Source of the DNA: Paenibacillus sp. YN15
GTDB taxonomy: Bacteria; Bacillota; Bacilli; Paenibacillales; NBRC-103111
Direction of reading: 5' to 3'
DNA length: 64,000 nt
Assembly (NCBI RefSeq): GCF_003285005.1
Contig: NZ_QMFA01000001.1
Coordinates: 375,713 to 439,712, forward strand
Shown here: one piece after another, positions 54,009-62,626 of the stretch
How the letters are laid out: each line of letters starts with the position of its first letter
Numbering within the stretch: the first letter of the stretch is position 1
Notes under the pieces: generated by a model
Database searches by the model: none
What the model was told of the DNA's origin: nothing
Seen by the model: only the letters and a program-made list of their open reading frames with translations
Program-made: the position numbers and the translations under genes

Positions 54009-54202
54009 TAACGGAACTCAGCGACCCTTATTGCGGCAAAAGCGGAGGTTTGGATTTCTAGCGGAACTGAGGAGCTCTTACGAAGGCTTATGCGGCGAAA
54101 ACAGGGGGAGAATGGGAGCACGGCGGGAAATAAGCGCTTCTCAGTTCCGCAAAAACGGGAATAAGCGGCAAAAGCCACTTTAAGGGTCGCTCAGTTCCTC
54201 TA
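54009..54202. repeat. Four-unit inverted repeat element, class 1, locus V (2 forward + 2 inverted units)
   Basis: Forward units TAACGGAACTCAGCGACCCT (54009) and TAGCGGAACTGAGGAGCTCT (54059) are 50 bp apart; inverted units at 54131-54152 and 54181-54202, again 50 bp apart. Unit 3 in reverse continues CTTATTTCC. Span 194 bp, one base longer than locus IV. Confidence 0.83.
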
Positions 54203-54203
54203 G

Positions 54204-54298
54204 GGTTACGACTTCACTCTAACTCCAAGTCCGTTTAGGTTACGACTTCACTCCAACTCTAAGTCCGTTCCAACCCAATGCTAGTCCAAGTCCGTTCC
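54204..54298. repeat. Degenerate tandem repeat, 34 bp, abutting locus V
   Basis: Two near-identical 34-bp copies start GGTTACGACTTCACTC at 54204 and 54238 and end AAGTCCGTTT/AAGTCCGTTCC; a shorter diverged copy follows to 54298, and C/T-rich sequence continues to about 54350. The word AAGTCCG is shared with the tandem array beside locus IV. Together with the element this fills most of the 747 bp between the mannanase and rhamnose genes. Confidence 0.75.
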
Positions 54299-54508
54299 GC
54301 ACTTGCTCTAACTCAACGTTACTCCGAGCTTACCCTGGTCCCTCTACTCCAACTCAAACATCCGATTGACGTTTATCCCCCGGTCTCGTTCACACCTTAT
54401 CCACAGAAACAAAAGTAAACGGATGCTATAATAAAAATAAACAAAGACAAGGAGGAATGAAAGGGTTTCCATATCATACGTTTGCATTTGAAAAATATTT
54501 ACTATCAG

Positions 54509-54550
54509 TTTGAAATTATTATTCAAAACGAAACAAAACCATGTTAGAAT
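54509..54550 (+). promoter_or_regulatory. Promoter and inverted-repeat operator candidate of the rha operon
   Basis: TTTGAA (54509-54514) and TTCAAA (54522-54527) form an inverted repeat around seven bases; the right half doubles as a -35 (TTCAAA), followed by a 17-bp spacer and -10 TAGAAT (54545-54550). Further TTTGAAAAA-type sequence lies at 54487. The DeoR-type regulator encoded downstream is the obvious candidate ligand. Confidence 0.5.
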
Positions 54551-54603
54551 GATCTCGTATAATCATTTTCCCATTGCGGACAAAGATGAAGGAGGCATAT
54601 GGC

Positions 54604-56673
54604 ATGGTGGCGAATCGTTGGGTAATGGAACAAGCGGCAGGATTAAAGCCGGGGTTGGATGAACTGGTGTACCGCTCGAATCTGCTGGGCTCTGACCGCT
54701 CAGTAGCCAACTGGGGCGGCGGCAATACTTCCATGAAGACCGTTGTTGAGGATTTTCGCGGGCGTCCCGTCAATGTCATGTGGGTGAAAGGGAGCGGCTC
54801 CGACCTGGCAACCATGAAGGCGGGCCACTTTACCGGACTAAGGCTGGATGACATCGCCCCGCTGTTTGAGCGGGAGGATATGAGCGACGAGGATATGGTG
54901 GCATATCTGGCCAACTGCATGATCGACTCCAAACATCCCAGAGCCTCCATCGAAACTCTGCTCCATGCCTTTTTGCCTTTTCAGCATGTGGACCATACCC
55001 ATCCCGATGCCATTATCGGCCTGTGCTGCGCCGACAACGGCAAGGAGCTGGCGCGGGAAATTTACGGTGACCGGTTCGTCTGGGTGCCGTATATCCGCCC
55101 GGGCTTCCGGCTCTCCCGGATGATCGCCCAAGGCGTGCGGGACAACCCCAAAGCCGAGCTGGTGCTGATGGAAAAGCACGGCCTGGTCACCTGGGGCGAC
55201 ACCTCCGAGGAATCCTACCGGAAGACGTTGGCGATTATCGGCGAAGCGGAAGCCTATATTGAGGCCCGGGTGAAGGAAGAGACCCTGTTCGGCGGCCTGA
55301 AGACAGAGGCCCTTCCGCCGGAGCGGCGCCGCGAGATCGCAGCCGCTGTAATGCCGGCCATCCGCGGCGCGGTCAGCGACGGCAAACGGATGATCCTCAC
55401 CTTCGATGACGGCGAGGATGTGCTGCGGTTTGCCGGCAGCCGGGATGCGGCGAAGCTGTCCCAGGTGGGCGCGGCTTGTCCGGACCATCTGGTGCACACC
55501 AAGATGAAGCCGCTGCTGGTGGATTGGGACCCGGCCTCCGGCGATGCGGCCGCCCTGAAGGAAACCCTCAAGGCAGGCATCAGCCAATACAAGGAAGAAT
55601 ACAAGGCTTACTTCGAGCGCAATAAGAATGAAGGCGACAAGATGTTCGAGCCTGCGCCCCGGGTTATCCTGATTCCCGGCGTGGGCATGATCAATACCGG
55701 CAAGAGCCAGACAAACTCCCAGGTCAGCGGCGCATTGTACCACCGTGCCATCGCCGTTATGCGGGGAGCCACCACCTTGGGCCAATTCGTTTCCCTTAGC
55801 GAAAACGAATCGTACAACGTGGAATATTGGCCGCTGGAATTGTATAAGCTGACACTGGCCCCGCCGGAGGCGGAATTCTCCCGCCAGGTGGTGCTGGTCA
55901 CCGGCGGCGCAGGCGGCATCGGCAGCGCTACCTGCCGCAGACTGGTCAAGGAAGGGGCCCATGTGGTCCTGGCCGATCTGAATCTGGAGGGAGCGGAAAA
56001 GGTGGCCCAAGAGTTGAACGGGCAATATGGCCCGGGCCGCGCCTTCGCCGTCAAGCTGGATGTCACCAAGGAGGACCAGGTGGCGGAGGCCTTCCGCGCC
56101 GCGGCGCTCCAATACGGCGGTGTGGATGTGGCGGTGAACAACGCGGGCCTTGCCACCTCCAGCCCCTTTGCCGAAACCACGTTGGATGAATGGAACCTCA
56201 ATATGAATGTCCTGTCTACCGGCTATTTTCTGGTTGCCCGGGAGGCCTTCAAGGTGATGAAGGAGCAGGGCACCGGCGGCAGCATGGTCTTCGTGGCTTC
56301 CAAGAACTCCGTCTACGCCGGCAAAAACGCCTCCGCCTACAGCACGGCCAAAGCAGCCGAGGCCCATCTGGCCCGCTGCATTGCCGCGGAAGGCGGCGAA
56401 TTCGGCATCCGGGTCAACACAGTGCTGCCGGACGCCATTCTGCAGGGCTCGGCCATCTGGAATTCCCGGTGGCGGGAGGAGCGGGCGGCCGCATACGGCA
56501 TAGCCCCGGACCAATTAGAGGAATATTACAAAAAACGCACCACGCTCCTGGTTAATATTTACCCGGATGACATTGCGGAATCCATCGCCTTCCTGGCCTC
56601 CTCCAGGTCGGCCAAAACCACTGGCTGCATGATTACGGTAGACGGCGGAGTGCCTGCAGCGTTCACCCGGTAA
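54604..56673 (+). CDS. rhaE: Bifunctional rhamnulose-1-phosphate aldolase / lactaldehyde dehydrogenase (RhaE/RhaEW type)
   Basis: A 689-residue fusion. Residues 1-430 are a class II (zinc) aldolase domain: WGGGNTSMK, HVDHTHPDA (zinc histidines), LMEKHGLVTWG. Residues about 440-689 are a short-chain dehydrogenase: VTGGAGGIGSATCRRL (NAD motif), NNAG and the active-site YSTAKAA. The Bacillus relative (YuxG) splits L-rhamnulose 1-phosphate to dihydroxyacetone phosphate and L-lactaldehyde and oxidises or reduces the latter. ATG at 54604 has GGAGG eight bases upstream; a TTG 30 bases earlier is rejected. First gene of the rha operon, with rhamnulokinase and a DeoR regulator behind. Confidence 0.95.
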   Translation: MVANRWVMEQAAGLKPGLDELVYRSNLLGSDRSVANWGGGNTSMKTVVEDFRGRPVNVMWVKGSGSDLATMKAGHFTGLRLDDIAPLFEREDMSDEDMVAYLANCMIDSKHPRASIETLLHAFLPFQHVDHTHPDAIIGLCCADNGKELAREIYGDRFVWVPYIRPGFRLSRMIAQGVRDNPKAELVLMEKHGLVTWGDTSEESYRKTLAIIGEAEAYIEARVKEETLFGGLKTEALPPERRREIAAAVMPAIRGAVSDGKRMILTFDDGEDVLRFAGSRDAAKLSQVGAACPDHLVHTKMKPLLVDWDPASGDAAALKETLKAGISQYKEEYKAYFERNKNEGDKMFEPAPRVILIPGVGMINTGKSQTNSQVSGALYHRAIAVMRGATTLGQFVSLSENESYNVEYWPLELYKLTLAPPEAEFSRQVVLVTGGAGGIGSATCRRLVKEGAHVVLADLNLEGAEKVAQELNGQYGPGRAFAVKLDVTKEDQVAEAFRAAALQYGGVDVAVNNAGLATSSPFAETTLDEWNLNMNVLSTGYFLVAREAFKVMKEQGTGGSMVFVASKNSVYAGKNASAYSTAKAAEAHLARCIAAEGGEFGIRVNTVLPDAILQGSAIWNSRWREERAAAYGIAPDQLEEYYKKRTTLLVNIYPDDIAESIAFLASSRSAKTTGCMITVDGGVPAAFTR

Positions 56674-56781
56674 TAAGCCTTGCGGCGGAGGGCAACAATA
56701 ATCAGGCATGGGCTGTCCGGTTCCCCTGTGAGAAGCAGGCGCTCCGGCGGCCCTTTGCCGCAAAAGGCGGTGCACGTTACG

Positions 56782-58293
56782 ATGAAGAAGGAAACACATG
56801 TATTGGCATTTGATTTGGGTGCGAGCAGCGGCAGAGCCATGGTCGGCACCCTGGACAAAAGCGTTCCCGAAGCAGCCGTATTGCGGCTTGCGGAGGTTCA
56901 CCGTTTTCCCAATGAGCCTGTGCAGGCGGGGCCCCATCTGTACTGGGACATTCTCCGGCTTTTGCATGAGCTGAAGCAGGGCTTCCGCAAGGCAGCCGAG
57001 GGCCGGGCTATTGAAAGCTTCGGCATCGATACCTGGGGAGTGGATTACGGGCTTCTTGGGGAAGACGGGGAGCTCTTGGGCAACCCGTACCATTACCGGG
57101 ATGCAAGAACGGATCACACAGTAGAGAAAGTCCATGCTATAATAGGAAAAAATGAGTTGTTCCAAGCGACGGGTCTGCAGCCCTTGACCTTCAATACTCT
57201 GATGCAGCTCCATGCGGCGGTGGAGCAGAATTCCGTGGCGCTCCGCGAAGCGAAGGAGCTGCTGTTTATTCCCGACCTGCTCTTGTACCTCCTGACCGGG
57301 GTCAAGCAAAGCGAATATACCATTGCCTCCACCTCCCAGCTGCTCAAGGCGGGCACCCAGGAGTGGGATAAGGAGCTGCTGGCCAAGCTGGGCATCCCGG
57401 CGGATATTCTTCCCCCGGTGGTCATGTCCGGGCAGACGGTGGGCGAGCTGACCGAAGCTATCCGCGAGGAGCTGAAGCTTCCGCCCATCCGCGCCGTAGC
57501 TGTGCCGGAGCATGATACCGGCGCCGCGGTAGTGTCCGTTCCCGTGGATACGGACGAAGAGGTGGCATATCTCATCAGCGGTACCTGGTCCCTGTTCGGC
57601 ACCGAGCTGGCAGAGCCGCTGCTGGACCCGCGGGTATTGCCTTTGGGCTTCTCCAATGAAGGGGGCATGGGCGGGACGGCGCGGACCCTGAAGAATATTA
57701 TGGGCCTTTGGCTGATTCAGGAGTGCAAGCGTTCCTGGGATCAGGCCGGAGAAAACCATTCCTTCGCCGATCTGGTGGTGCTGGCGGACAAGGCGCCTGC
57801 CTTCCGGTCCTTCATCAACCCGGACGATCTGTTGTTCCTGCCGCCGGGAGGCATGCCGGAGCGGATTCAGGAATATTGCCGCCGCACGGGCCAGCCGGTG
57901 CCGCAGAGCATCGGCGAGATTACCCGCACCATCTACGAGAGCCTGGCGCTGCAATACCGCCTGGTGCTGGAGCGGCTGGAGCATCTGGGCGGCATCCGCT
58001 ATCCCCGTCTGCACATGATGGGCGGCGGCATCCAGAACAAGCTCCTGTGCCAGATGACCGCTTCGGCTATCGGCAGAGAGGTGTGGGCCGGTCCGGTGGA
58101 GGCCAGCTCCTTGGGCAATGTGGCGGCGCAGCTGATCGCTTTGGGCGAGGTGGCGGATATCCGCGAGGCCCGCAGCCTGATCAAGCGCTCCTATCCGGTG
58201 GATACCTATGAGCCGCAGGAGCAGGAGGCATGGGAGGCGGCGTACAGGAGATTTCTTGACGCGACGGAGCAATCTCTGATTCCAGAAGAATAA
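56782..58293 (+). CDS. rhaB: Rhamnulokinase
   Basis: A 503-residue FGGY-family sugar kinase. Signatures: FDLGASSGRAMVG (phosphate loop), FGIDTWGVDYGLL, NPYHYRDART, PEHDTGAAVVSVP, SGTWSLFG and MGGGIQNKLLCQM. It phosphorylates L-rhamnulose for the aldolase encoded upstream. ATG at 56782 gives the standard N-terminus; the ribosome site (AAAGGCGG) is weak and far, and an upstream in-frame extension to 56680 looks non-coding. The 108-bp gap to rhaE has no terminator, so both are likely on one mRNA. Confidence 0.96.
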   Translation: MKKETHVLAFDLGASSGRAMVGTLDKSVPEAAVLRLAEVHRFPNEPVQAGPHLYWDILRLLHELKQGFRKAAEGRAIESFGIDTWGVDYGLLGEDGELLGNPYHYRDARTDHTVEKVHAIIGKNELFQATGLQPLTFNTLMQLHAAVEQNSVALREAKELLFIPDLLLYLLTGVKQSEYTIASTSQLLKAGTQEWDKELLAKLGIPADILPPVVMSGQTVGELTEAIREELKLPPIRAVAVPEHDTGAAVVSVPVDTDEEVAYLISGTWSLFGTELAEPLLDPRVLPLGFSNEGGMGGTARTLKNIMGLWLIQECKRSWDQAGENHSFADLVVLADKAPAFRSFINPDDLLFLPPGGMPERIQEYCRRTGQPVPQSIGEITRTIYESLALQYRLVLERLEHLGGIRYPRLHMMGGGIQNKLLCQMTASAIGREVWAGPVEASSLGNVAAQLIALGEVADIREARSLIKRSYPVDTYEPQEQEAWEAAYRRFLDATEQSLIPEE

Positions 58294-58308
58294 AGGAGAC
58301 ATACACAT

Positions 58309-59073
58309 ATGCTGGTGGCGGAGCGGCTTCAAAAAATCGTACAGCTCGTAAATGAGCGCGGCAGCATACGGGTGACCGAGCTCAGCGATTTGTGCGGGGT
58401 TACGGAGGAAACCATCCGCAAGGATTTGGATAAGCTGGAGGCGGAGGGCAAGCTGATGCGCAGCCACGGCGGCGCAGTCAGCGTGCAAGATACCCAGCAG
58501 GAATCGCCGTACTTCGTGCGGGAAACCACCAACGTGGAGGAAAAGAAGCAGATTGCTATGGCGGCGGTTGGCCTCATCGAGCCGGGGGACCGGATCATCC
58601 TGGACGCCAGCACCAGCGCCTGGTGGATCGCCCGTTATCTGCCGGATCAGCCCTTGACGGTGCTGACCAATTCCATGAAGGTGGCCCTGGAGCTGGCGGC
58701 CAAGGAGAAGATTCAGGTAGTGTCCACCGGCGGCATTCTGGTTTCCAATTCCCTGTCCTTCGTGGGTCCCCTGACGGAGCGGTCTCTGGACACCTACCAT
58801 GTGGATAAAATGTTCCTGTCCTGCAAGGGGCTTCACCTAACCAAGGGCATTACGGAGCCCAATGAGCTGCAAGGGCTGGTGAAGCGCAAGATGATCCGGC
58901 AGTCGGATAAGGTGTACCTCTTGGCGGATTACAGCAAGTTCGGCGTCCGGTCCTTCACCCATGTGGCCGACTGGAGCGAGATTCACCATCTGGTCACCGA
59001 CGCCAAAAGCGATCCGGCTATCATCCGCCAGATCCGGGAGCAGGGCATCGACGTGACGCAGCTGGAGGGGTAA
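58309..59073 (+). CDS. DeoR/GlpR family transcriptional regulator of the rha operon
   Basis: A 254-residue regulator: DeoR winged helix at 1-60 (RLQKIVQLVNERGSIRVTELS, VTEETIRKDLDKLEAEGKLMRSHGG) and the phosphosugar-sensing domain with DRIILDASTSAWWIARYL, VLTNS and SCKGLHLTKGITEP. It lies 15 bp after rhaB, behind AAAGGAG, and is followed by a terminator. By position it controls rhaE-rhaB, relieved by a rhamnose-derived phosphosugar; an inverted-repeat candidate operator lies before rhaE. Confidence 0.93.
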   Translation: MLVAERLQKIVQLVNERGSIRVTELSDLCGVTEETIRKDLDKLEAEGKLMRSHGGAVSVQDTQQESPYFVRETTNVEEKKQIAMAAVGLIEPGDRIILDASTSAWWIARYLPDQPLTVLTNSMKVALELAAKEKIQVVSTGGILVSNSLSFVGPLTERSLDTYHVDKMFLSCKGLHLTKGITEPNELQGLVKRKMIRQSDKVYLLADYSKFGVRSFTHVADWSEIHHLVTDAKSDPAIIRQIREQGIDVTQLEG

Positions 59074-59138
59074 AAACCTTTGTTTTTTCAAGCCAAGCAG
59101 AACCGACGCTTTCCTCTCAAATGAATGCTTTTATCGGA

Positions 59139-59167
59139 AAAGACAGCGAAAACCGCTGTCTTTTTTT
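59139..59167 (+). terminator. Terminator of the rha operon
   Basis: AAAGACAGCG, short A-rich loop, CGCTGTC, then seven T residues. Confidence 0.92.
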
Positions 59168-59232
59168 GATCGTTCGAGGATAAGGCCGGGGAGTTTCGTT
59201 AGAAAACCAAGATGGCGGTTTTTCCGCTTTAA

Positions 59233-59257
59233 CGGTCTCTCAGTTCCGCTACGCGCC
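59233..59257. repeat. Solo inverted class 1 repeat unit
   Basis: TTAACGGTCTCTCAGTTCCGCTA matches the inverted class 1 unit of loci IV and V, but no partner lies 50 bp to either side and no forward units precede it. It looks like a decayed or single-unit copy. Confidence 0.65.
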
Positions 59258-59507
59258 GCGCGCTATCGATGGATAGGTGCGCCAAGGGTATGCGTAAAGG
59301 GGCGGGAGACAGCGCGGATGGTCCCGGCGCGCCTGGACGTTCCGGGCCGCAGCTTATGATCTCCAAGCCCTACCCGCGCCGGAAAGGAAGCGACAAAATA
59401 ACCGTTTCTTTTACAAAAAACTTACCTGATAATAACAAATTGATGAAAATCATGTGCTACTCTTAAAGCGATTTCCATAACTTGCGTTTCGAGAGGAGCC
59501 GGTTGGG

Positions 59508-61019
59508 ATGGAAGAAGTCGGAACCAAATACAATGTTACGCGGGTAAATCGGTTTAATGTGCTTCTGACCTGGGTGCTCTCCACGTTATTGTCCGTGCAG
59601 GCCTTTATGACCTCGGGCGAGTACGGGCTGAAGGTGATGCTGTGCACCTATGGGGCTTCACTGGTGGCTACCGCCGCTTTCCTGCTGAACAAAAGGTGGG
59701 CCAGACTGGAGGGGGTTGCCGCCGTAGTGATTCCGCTCTCCATCGCCGCGGCCTCCAGCTATCTGTCCGTTATGGAACGGGGCGCCCCTTCGGCGCGGGT
59801 TTTTATTGTCTATGCCGCCACCTTTGCCATGACCGCCATGTACTTCCGGCCCAGAGCCGTCCTGGTCTACGGGGGCTTGCTGAATCTGCTTGCCGCAGGC
59901 TTATACCTGGCCGATCCTGTAGGCCTCATGGGACCGGGGTACACGGCGGATGATTTCCGCACCCGGCTTCTGTGTCTCGATTTGTCGCTGGTTATTTTCT
60001 ATTTTTTGGCCAAGTGGGGGAAGGATTATGTGCGCTCCGCGCTGCATAAGGAGCAGATTGCGGAGCAGCTTGTCAAGGAATTGACGGAGACTGCCCGCGC
60101 CATCCGGGAGCATGCGTCGGTGCTGAAGGAGAGCGTGGAACGCTCCTACCTGTTTCTGGAAACCATTAAGGAATCCAGCCAGCAAAGCACCGTTGCCGTT
60201 GACCGGATGGCCCAGGGCATCAACGAGCAGGCGGAAAGCACCGGGCGGATGGTGCGCCTGACAGAGGAGGTGGCCGCGGCCGTCGAGCTCAACCGGCAGA
60301 TTACCAAGGATGCCGCCGCCATATCGGGAACCATCCGGGAATCCGTTCTCCGCAACCAGATGGGAATCCAGGATATGTCCGGCCAGATGAACACGATTCA
60401 CCTGGCTGTCCGCACGGCGGAAAGCAATATGGATGAGCTGAACGACAGCATGGCCAGCATCCATTCGGCTTTGACGGGGATAACGTCCGTTGCGGCGCAA
60501 ACCAAAATTTTGGCCCTGAACGCCAATATTGAAGCCACCCGGGCGGGCGAGGCAGGGCGGGGCTTTGCGGTGGTGGCGATGGAGATCCGCAAGCTGGCGG
60601 AGGCAAGCGGGGACATTGCCCGGGAGATTACCGGCATTGTAGGGGAGGTGCTGGGCAAAACGGCAGCCGCCCACAAGCGGATCAAGAACGGCAGCGCGGC
60701 GGTGGAGGCGGGCAACGATATTATGGCCCAGGTGGCGGACAGCTTCCATCTGCTAAAGGAGCTGTCGGAGGAAATTTCCCGCAGAGTGGAGCAGGAGGAG
60801 GTGCAGGCCGAACAGATCGGGGCTGCTTTCTTCGAGGTCAAAAGGCAGCTGGAGGCCATATCCGTTATCTCAGTGGACCACGCCGCGTCAACCCAGCAGC
60901 TGCTGGCATCCGCAGAGGAGCAGAACTCCAAGATCGTCCAGGTTTCCGGGGAGATGGGGGAAATGAACGCGCGGAGCCGGGAGCTGGGAGGACTGGTAGA
61001 GAACATGTCGCACAGATAG
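59508..61019 (+). CDS. Methyl-accepting chemotaxis protein with six-helix membrane sensor
   Basis: A 503-residue receptor: about six hydrophobic helices in residues 15-170 with very short loops (a membrane-embedded sensor, no Cache or HAMP domain), then a coiled coil and a signalling domain with [42 protein letters not shown] (shown by its words TKILALN, GEAGRGF). The tip reads [13 protein letters not shown]. Receptors of this layout signal through CheA without an extracellular ligand domain, e.g. for energy, membrane or hydrophobic cues; ligand unknown. ATG follows AGAGGAGCC. It lies 9 bp before the FapA-like gene, so they share a transcript. Confidence 0.9.
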   Translation: MEEVGTKYNVTRVNRFNVLLTWVLSTLLSVQAFMTSGEYGLKVMLCTYGASLVATAAFLLNKRWARLEGVAAVVIPLSIAAASSYLSVMERGAPSARVFIVYAATFAMTAMYFRPRAVLVYGGLLNLLAAGLYLADPVGLMGPGYTADDFRTRLLCLDLSLVIFYFLAKWGKDYVRSALHKEQIAEQLVKELTETARAIREHASVLKESVERSYLFLETIKESSQQSTVAVDRMAQGINEQAESTGRMVRLTEEVAAAVELNRQITKDAAAISGTIRESVLRNQMGIQDMSGQMNTIHLAVRTAESNMDELNDSMASIHSALTGITSVAAQTKILALNANIEATRAGEAGRGFAVVAMEIRKLAEASGDIAREITGIVGEVLGKTAAAHKRIKNGSAAVEAGNDIMAQVADSFHLLKELSEEISRRVEQEEVQAEQIGAAFFEVKRQLEAISVISVDHAASTQQLLASAEEQNSKIVQVSGEMGEMNARSRELGGLVENMSHR

Positions 61020-61028
61020 GGGAGGGAA

Positions 61029-62609
61029 ATGATGGAGCTGTTTGCCAATGAGTGGTTGAGCTTGAGCGAGGAAAATGGAGCCGTATGGATTCAGGTGGAA
61101 AAGCCGGGGTTCGCCATGAAGGATTTTGAAGCGGTGCTGGACCAAGTTCCCCGGCTGACCGTAACCAAATTCGCCAATTTGCAGCTGGCGTTGGGCGAGT
61201 CATCCGGCGGCAGGCTGGAGATCGGACAGCTGAAGCCGGCTATTGAGGTAACTGTCAGCAAGGACTTTATGAAGGCCTCCGTCAGGCTGAATCTGACGCC
61301 GGAGGAATTGGAGCGGGAGAGAGAACGGCTGCCCGCCCGGTTGATCGAAGCCCTTCAGGCACACGGCGTTGTCCACGGGATATTGTATGATGTGCTGAAC
61401 GGCGGCATGGTGGCCCGCGAAAAGCAAACAGTGGCCTTGGGGACAAGCCCGGTGCCAGGGACCGATGCGCAGCTTGCCTACTTTGAGCTGTCTCCCCGGC
61501 GTCCGGTGATCCGGGAGGACGGGAATGCGGATTTTTTCGAGCTGCAATTCATTGATGAGGTGAAGCCGGGAGATTGGCTGGGGGAGAAAATTCCCGCTAC
61601 CGCCGGAACGGATGGACGCAATCTGGCCGGGGTGGCGCTGCCTGCCAAACGGGGCAGGGATATGCCCCTGAAGTACGACGCCCATACTGTGCTGGAGCAG
61701 CAGGAGGGGGACAAGCTGGTCCTCCGTGCCCGTTCCTCCGGAGCTGTCAAGAAGGCGGCCGGCAAAATTTTTGTTCAGGAGATGCTGATCATTGCCGGTG
61801 ATGTGGGCCCGCAGACGGGGAACATCAGCTACGACGGGAATGTCCAGATTCGGGGAACCGTTCTGGACGGCTTCACGGTCACGGCAACCAAGGATATTTC
61901 CGTGCTTGGGGAGATCGGAGTCGGCGCCGTTGCGCGAATTGAATCTCTGGAAGGGGATGTTTACATTAAAGGCGGCATATTCGGCCGGGAGAAGGCGGTG
62001 GTCCGGGCCGGACGCAGCGTCTTTTTGAAGCATGCAAAAGACTGCGTCATTGAAGCGGCGGAGAATATCCATGTGGGGCTGTACGCCATCAACTGCCGGT
62101 TGAAATCCCGCTATATCCACCTGGACAAGCGGAAAGGAAGGCTGATCGGCGGGGAGGTGCAGGCCAAGATCAAGCTGGTGGCCGCTTTTATCGGCAATGA
62201 ATCCGAATCCCTCACCAAGGTGTCTGTGGAGGGCTTCGACCGCAGCGCTATTCTGAAGAAGATGGATTCGCTTCTGCAGGAGTACAAAAAAGCTTTGGCC
62301 AGCTTGGAGCATATGAGGAGAGAGATGGATATTTATGAAGGCTACGAGGAGCTGCTTAAGCATTCGCAGAAGAAGGAGTATCTGGATTTCGGCATCCGGT
62401 ACGAGCAAACGGTGGAGCGGGTTATGGAGCTGGAGGAGGAACGGTTGAAGCTGGCCGCCTATATGAGCACAAAGGGAGACGGGGAGGTTACAGTTATGTT
62501 GAAGGCATTTCCCAGGACGATGCTGCAGATCAAGGAGATTGGAAGGCAGATCGAGCGAATCACCGCCGGCAGCTTTTATGTGGAGAAAAACACATTTTTT
62601 CATGAATAG
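61029..62609 (+). CDS. DUF342/FapA family protein
   Basis: A 526-residue protein of the FapA (flagellar assembly protein A, DUF342) family: an N-terminal domain, a central beta-solenoid of short repeats (about 170-350, e.g. GDVGPQTGNISYDGNVQIRG, IKGGIFGREKAVVRAG) and a C-terminal coiled coil (about 410-500). FapA proteins are reported to help polar localisation of flagella in Vibrio; other members polymerise or scaffold. It follows a chemoreceptor by 9 bp and precedes a GAF protein by 17 bp, suggesting a motility or cell-pole signalling unit. ATG 61029 or 61032, both behind GGGGAGGGAA. Confidence 0.85.
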   Translation: MMELFANEWLSLSEENGAVWIQVEKPGFAMKDFEAVLDQVPRLTVTKFANLQLALGESSGGRLEIGQLKPAIEVTVSKDFMKASVRLNLTPEELERERERLPARLIEALQAHGVVHGILYDVLNGGMVAREKQTVALGTSPVPGTDAQLAYFELSPRRPVIREDGNADFFELQFIDEVKPGDWLGEKIPATAGTDGRNLAGVALPAKRGRDMPLKYDAHTVLEQQEGDKLVLRARSSGAVKKAAGKIFVQEMLIIAGDVGPQTGNISYDGNVQIRGTVLDGFTVTATKDISVLGEIGVGAVARIESLEGDVYIKGGIFGREKAVVRAGRSVFLKHAKDCVIEAAENIHVGLYAINCRLKSRYIHLDKRKGRLIGGEVQAKIKLVAAFIGNESESLTKVSVEGFDRSAILKKMDSLLQEYKKALASLEHMRREMDIYEGYEELLKHSQKKEYLDFGIRYEQTVERVMELEEERLKLAAYMSTKGDGEVTVMLKAFPRTMLQIKEIGRQIERITAGSFYVEKNTFFHE

Positions 62610-62626
62610 GGGTGAGGACGCTGGCT

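Larger units (their letters stand above)
59074..59507. other. Intergenic region rha regulator to chemoreceptor
   Basis: 434 bp. Left part holds the terminator; a single inverted class 1 unit lies at about 59233; the remainder shows no gene or promoter I can support. It becomes AT-rich from about 59395. Confidence 0.6.

Noticed and set aside
56515-58836. Open frame of 773 codons on the minus strand
   Set aside because: It is antisense to rhaE, rhaB and the DeoR gene, has no family-like motifs and no ribosome site.
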